Below are positions 45,930-48,701 of a stretch of 48,701 nt of DNA, in pieces. Positions within the stretch are counted from its first letter, which is position 1. Each line of letters starts with the position of its first letter. Under the pieces are notes generated by a model that did not search any database, was not told the DNA's origin, and was given only the letters and a program-made list of their open reading frames with translations. A program made the translations under genes and the position numbers. Location of the stretch: positions 1-48,701 of the forward strand of contig NZ_CAJHAR010000029.1 of assembly GCF_904846415.1 (NCBI RefSeq), read 5' to 3'. Source of the stretch: Psychrobacter piscatorii. Its GTDB lineage: Bacteria > Pseudomonadota > Gammaproteobacteria > Pseudomonadales > Moraxellaceae.

Positions 45930-46853
45930 CTAATTTAGGACACCTGATAAGAGGTTTTTGTTAAAATAGCGTCTCTCTGTTTCTAATGGTGTTAAGTAAT
46001 TGTTGAAAGTATGGGGTCTCACAGTTTGATAATAGCCCCAGATATAGTCAGTGATAGCACTCTTAGCCTCAAAGATATCTTCATAACCACCCTTTGGCAT
46101 CCATTCCGTTTTAAAGCTTCTAAAGAAGCGTTCAGTTGGCGCGTTGTCCCAGCAATTACCCTTTCTGCTCATGCTTTGAATCATGCCGTCACAACTAGCC
46201 ACGGATTCAGCAAATGCCTTGCTAGTGTAATGCGTGCCTTGATCCGAGTGAAACAGCACCCTACTGGGTCTAAGTCTCGTCTGATATGCCATCTGTAGTG
46301 CTTTAGCAGTCAGCATACTGTCAGGAGAGTCTGATACGGCAAAGCCCACGACACGACGGGCAAACAGATCTAACACCACAGCTAGATAACACCAGCCGCT
46401 CTTGATACGGATATAGGTCACATCTCCCGTCCAGACTTGGTTAGGCATGCTTGGACTAAAATTGCGCTTTAGGATATTGTCGTGGGTTTTATGCATCTGA
46501 TCAGCATGCTTATACTTGTGTGTCTTTTCCTGAAAGCTTTTAAGGTGCATACTCTTCATAAGACTACCTGCTAGGTAACGTGTCAGCCTGATGTTATGCT
46601 CATTCCATAAGATAGCGACAATAGTGCGAGCACCAGCCGATTGCTTGGAGTCATTGAATATCTGACGTATTAATGCTTTGAGTTTGACGCGTTCTATATC
46701 AATAGGCTTAGTCTTAATACCATAGTAGTAGCTGCTTCTAACGACACCAAACAGGTGGCATAGCTTACGCTTGCTCAGTCGTTTGTCTTGCTCTGCAAGC
46801 TTGCTGATCAGCGATAGACGTTCAGGCTGTCCAAGGCTAGCAGAGCCGAAGCC
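45930..46853 (-). CDS. IS3-family transposase OrfB (DDE integrase), expressed by -1 frameshift
   Basis: The frame is open from the frameshift site through 307 residues; its first ATG is far inside at 46559, so it depends on fusion to OrfA. The region starts GFGSASLGQPERL, passes through the HTH_21-like part (RKLCHLFGVVRSSYYY, SAGARTIVAIL) and contains the rve catalytic core: VWTGDVTYI (first Asp), LFHSDQGTHYTS (second Asp) and DNAPTERFF (Glu). The C-terminus overlaps the outer inverted repeat. The fused OrfAB protein would be 396 residues. All catalytic residues are present, so the transposase looks intact. Confidence 0.93.
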   Translation of the reverse strand, partial: GFGSASLGQPERLSLISKLAEQDKRLSKRKLCHLFGVVRSSYYYGIKTKPIDIERVKLKALIRQIFNDSKQSAGARTIVAILWNEHNIRLTRYLAGSLMKSMHLKSFQEKTHKYKHADQMHKTHDNILKRNFSPSMPNQVWTGDVTYIRIKSGWCYLAVVLDLFARRVVGFAVSDSPDSMLTAKALQMAYQTRLRPSRVLFHSDQGTHYTSKAFAESVASCDGMIQSMSRKGNCWDNAPTERFFRSFKTEWMPKGGYEDIFEAKSAITDYIWGYYQTVRPHTFNNYLTPLETERRYFNKNLLSGVLN

Positions 46854-47119
46854 TTTTTTAGAATGTCGCGCTCCATAGTGAGTCGTTTAACTTGTTTACG
46901 TAGCTCTTGTAGTTCTCTTTGCTCATCGGTGAGGGCTAAACCTGCAGCTGGTGCAACCCCTTGCTGCTCTTTTTTATACTTGCGTACCCAGTTATCTAGG
47001 GTTGATGCACCAATTCCTAAAGACTCTGCCACTTCTGCTACTTTGCGCTTATGATCAACGACTAAGCTGATAGCTTCTAATTTGAATTCTCGGGTATATT
47101 CTCTGCGGTTGCTAGTCAT
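46808..47119 (-). CDS. IS3-family transposase OrfA
   Basis: A 103-residue HTH_Tnp_1 protein starting at ATG 47119 (AAGGAA upstream; the frame stays open to 47182). REYTREFKLEAISLVVDHKRKVAEVA with LGIGASTLDNWVRKY forms the helix-turn-helix, and a leucine-zipper-like ELRKQVKRLTMERDILKKA follows. It ends inside OrfB. The slippery heptamer A-AAA-AAG at 46859-46853 lies in the overlap in the right phase for -1 slippage into the OrfB frame. Confidence 0.93.
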   Translation of the reverse strand: MTSNRREYTREFKLEAISLVVDHKRKVAEVAESLGIGASTLDNWVRKYKKEQQGVAPAAGLALTDEQRELQELRKQVKRLTMERDILKKASALLALDSLNVYR

Positions 47120-47204
47120 ACTATGTTCCTTCTTTTGGGTTAGTATAACCTTGTATCTTGAATAACCGCTTAATACTGCCAACGAAAGTTGATAAAATAA
47201 AGTA

Positions 47205-47360
47205 ATTATTCATGAGCATTGAGAGTATGAGTATAACCTTAGTGCCTAGACACTGTGTAAGAGATTATGCCCAATGCTCATCCCATCATCTTCATATTCT
47301 GAATGGTATCCAAGTGCCTCGCCATCTACCAAGGTGTCATGAGTGACACTGCATAGACAA
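47205..47360 (+). ncRNA. Candidate bridge RNA of the IS110-family element
   Basis: The noncoding leader before the recombinase is structured. ATGAGCATTG (47212-47221) pairs with CAATGCTCAT (47272-47281) over 10 bp, enclosing a smaller AGTG/CACT hairpin (47241-47254). A second perfect hairpin GTGTCA-TGAG-TGACAC lies at 47334-47349. IS110-group elements such as IS621 encode a bridge RNA of about 177 nt here, with one loop for the target and one for the donor. The limits given are approximate; no promoter was identified with certainty. Confidence 0.55.
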
Positions 47361-47374
47361 GGGAAGACAATAAG

Positions 47375-48367
47375 ATGACACACTATATCGGCATAGACGT
47401 CAGTAAAAACAAGCTAGATATCGCCTGGCTCAAAGCCACTGATAATCTCAAATTTAAAACCAAAGTCTTTAAAAATGATTACAGTGACTACGCTGCTCTT
47501 ATCAACTGGCTCATTGCTAACATCACTGACGACTTAAGTAATATTCACATCACGGTCGAGGCCACAGGAGTCTATCACGAGAACATCGCCTACTACCTAT
47601 TTGATAAAGGTCTTAACGTCAGTATTATCAATCCTGCTTATATCAAAAGCTATGCTGCTAGTTTAGGAAGTCGCAACAAGACGGATAAAAAAGACAGTAT
47701 GTTATTAGCCCGCTACACCTATAGTGCTAAGCCTAAATTATGGACACCGCCGCCAGCAGAGGCGCGTCACCTCAAGTCATTATTGTCGCGCTTAGACGCA
47801 CTACAAGAAGACTTACAACGTGAGCTGAATCGATTGGAAAAAGCGCAGGCCACAGACACCGCTCCTATCGTTAAAGCTTCTATTGAGCATATGATAGCCT
47901 CTTTGCAAGCCGCTATTGTTAAGCTCAATGGTGATATTGATGACCATATCGATCATCATCACAATTTAAAGCAAGATCAGACTCTACTACAAACTATTAA
48001 AGGCGTCGGCCCTGTTGTCTCAAAGCAGATGGTGTCGCTGATGCATAATAAGCAGTTTAGTCAAGCGTCACAAATGGCCGCCTTTTTAGGCTTAGTTCCC
48101 AAACATAGTGAATCAGGGCTATTTAAAGGCAAGTCTCGCTTAGCAAAGAATGGCTCAAGTGATATCAGAGCCAAACTGTATATGCCAGCGCTAGTCGCCA
48201 TTAAGCATAATCCTGATATTAAGGCGCAGTATGAGCGACTGCTTGCTAATGGTAAGTGCAAAATGCAGGCTGTCTGTGCAGCGATGCGCAAGCTTGTGCA
48301 TATCTGTTTCGGTGTGATTAAACATCAGCAGTCTTACCAAGCAAAAGTTGAGCTAATTAGTGCTTGA
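47375..48367 (+). CDS. IS110-family DEDD recombinase/transposase
   Basis: A 330-residue recombinase. The RuvC-like DEDD domain begins at once with YIGIDVSKNKLDIAW (first Asp at 8), continues with ITVEATGVYHENIAYYL (Glu) and SRNKTDKKDSMLLARY (Asp pair). A coiled-coil linker follows. The C-terminal Transposase_20 domain has IKGVGPVVSKQM, FSQASQMAAFLGLVPKHSESG and LAKNGSSDIRAKLYM, with a conserved Ser of the last motif as the likely nucleophile. The length is usual for the family and no residue is obviously missing, so the gene looks active. Confidence 0.95.
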   Translation: MTHYIGIDVSKNKLDIAWLKATDNLKFKTKVFKNDYSDYAALINWLIANITDDLSNIHITVEATGVYHENIAYYLFDKGLNVSIINPAYIKSYAASLGSRNKTDKKDSMLLARYTYSAKPKLWTPPPAEARHLKSLLSRLDALQEDLQRELNRLEKAQATDTAPIVKASIEHMIASLQAAIVKLNGDIDDHIDHHHNLKQDQTLLQTIKGVGPVVSKQMVSLMHNKQFSQASQMAAFLGLVPKHSESGLFKGKSRLAKNGSSDIRAKLYMPALVAIKHNPDIKAQYERLLANGKCKMQAVCAAMRKLVHICFGVIKHQQSYQAKVELISA

Positions 48368-48425
48368 TTTGGCTTTTTTAAGATGGTATCTCTTAAGCGT
48401 GGTCCGATTTAATTATGCCACTACA

Positions 48426-48428
48426 GTC
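48426..48428. repeat. Target duplication of the IS3-family element, right copy
   Basis: GTC directly after the CCACTACA end at 48425, matching 45915-45917. Confidence 0.6.
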
Positions 48429-48476
48429 TTTACTATTTATTAGAGTCGGTATAAAACCATTGTAGTACAGCTGGTG

Positions 48477-48529
48477 TTCATTTTTCTAACCTATAGCGTA
48501 TGACGCGCATAGTGAGCAAGAAAAATGAA
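48477..48529. other. 11-bp inverted repeat in the final noncoding stretch
   Basis: TTCATTTTTCT (48477-48487) and AGAAAAATGAA (48519-48529) are perfect inverted repeats 31 bases apart. Apart from this the stretch 48429-48701 shows no gene, RNA gene or mobile element that I can identify. Confidence 0.5.
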
Positions 48530-48701
48530 TATCAGTTAAGTGTTATATTTACTGTGTTTTTCATACTGGAAAATATATAGTCAGTTCAAAACAAAAATGT
48601 TATAGCTAGGACAAACATCATAAAATAATTTGGATAAGTCATTTTCCATCCACCCTTGGCGTAGAAACTTTACTTGTGCCCATTTTTTCTCAATAGGGTT
48701 C

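Larger units (their letters stand above)
47178..48391 (+). mobile_element. IS110-family element inserted in the IS3 end
   Basis: The recombinase gene has about 197 bases of noncoding DNA before it and only about 24 after it, the arrangement of the IS110 group. Proposed boundaries use a shared CT core at 47176-47177 and 48390-48391. Removing the element rejoins CGCTTAATA-CT-CTTAAGCG, in which CGCTTAA and TTAAGCG are inverted repeats around 5 bases. The element has no long terminal inverted repeats, as expected. Boundaries are inferred by reconstruction and may be off by a few bases. Confidence 0.7.
45918..48425 (-). mobile_element. IS3-family element carrying a nested IS110-family element
   Basis: The outer ends are imperfect inverted repeats of about 26 bp, both beginning TGTAGTGG and both containing a GGAC block (45918 inward; 48425 inward on the other strand), flanked by GTC. 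Transposase genes read on the minus strand from 47119 to 45930. Without the nested element the IS3 would be about 1294 bp, a normal size. Its promoter-proximal end is split by the IS110-family insertion at about 47176/48391. Confidence 0.8.

Noticed and set aside
48429..48701. Partial coding region at the window end
   Set aside because: No open frame of useful length or recognisable peptide is visible on either strand.

Overview
The window looks like a chromosomal segment of a gammaproteobacterium of the Moraxellaceae, most likely Psychrobacter or a close relative. The reasons are the AT-leaning composition and the gene content: a giant trimeric autotransporter with an ESPR signal, a pmrCAB-like eptA locus linked to dgkA and PAP2, and abundant BUG/TTT-type carboxylate uptake. 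The genus is an inference from protein character; no rRNA gene or marker is present to prove it.

Layout. 1-9530: a 2887-residue YadA-type adhesin followed by a small BamE-like outer-membrane lipoprotein. 9776-12391: a TPR-like protein, a soluble flavin amine oxidase and an EamA permease. 12563-16171: a TrkH/KtrB plus TrkA/KtrA potassium uptake pair, a DUF3124 lipoprotein and a hotdog thioesterase. 16218-20824 (minus): a possible periplasmic respiratory module of a Tat-exported flavin amine oxidoreductase between a triheme and a monoheme cytochrome c, with a YceI protein upstream. 21034-26432 (minus): eptA, response regulator, histidine kinase, dgkA and PAP2, a coherent lipid A modification locus. 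26599-28165: a Crp/Fnr regulator divergent from a class II aldolase-family gene. 28560-31883: a large sensor kinase and a two-receiver response regulator. 32007-36079 (minus): a TauE/SafE permease and a complete tripartite tricarboxylate transporter (tctC, tctB, tctA) with hairpins between tctC and tctB. 36692-40249: a MatC/SLC13-like carboxylate permease divergent from a GntR/UTRA regulator that is broken by an IS4-family element. 40407-45915: a lipoprotein, a GntP-type permease, a LysR regulator and aspartate ammonia-lyase. 45918-48425: an IS3-family element with an IS110-family element nested inside it. 48429-48701: no gene seen.

Two points stand out. The insertion sequences can be resolved almost to the base. 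The IS4 element has 20-bp inverted repeats and a 9-bp target duplication, and removing it restores a 240-codon gntR. The IS110 element splits a short palindrome in the IS3 end and carries about 200 nt of structured noncoding DNA before its recombinase, where a bridge RNA would lie. Second, the regulator lost to the IS4 insertion sits beside two carboxylate transporters whose upstream regions share a near-identical 16-bp motif, so the strain may express these transporters constitutively. The flavin oxidoreductase/cytochrome module is the best candidate for an undescribed metabolic system.
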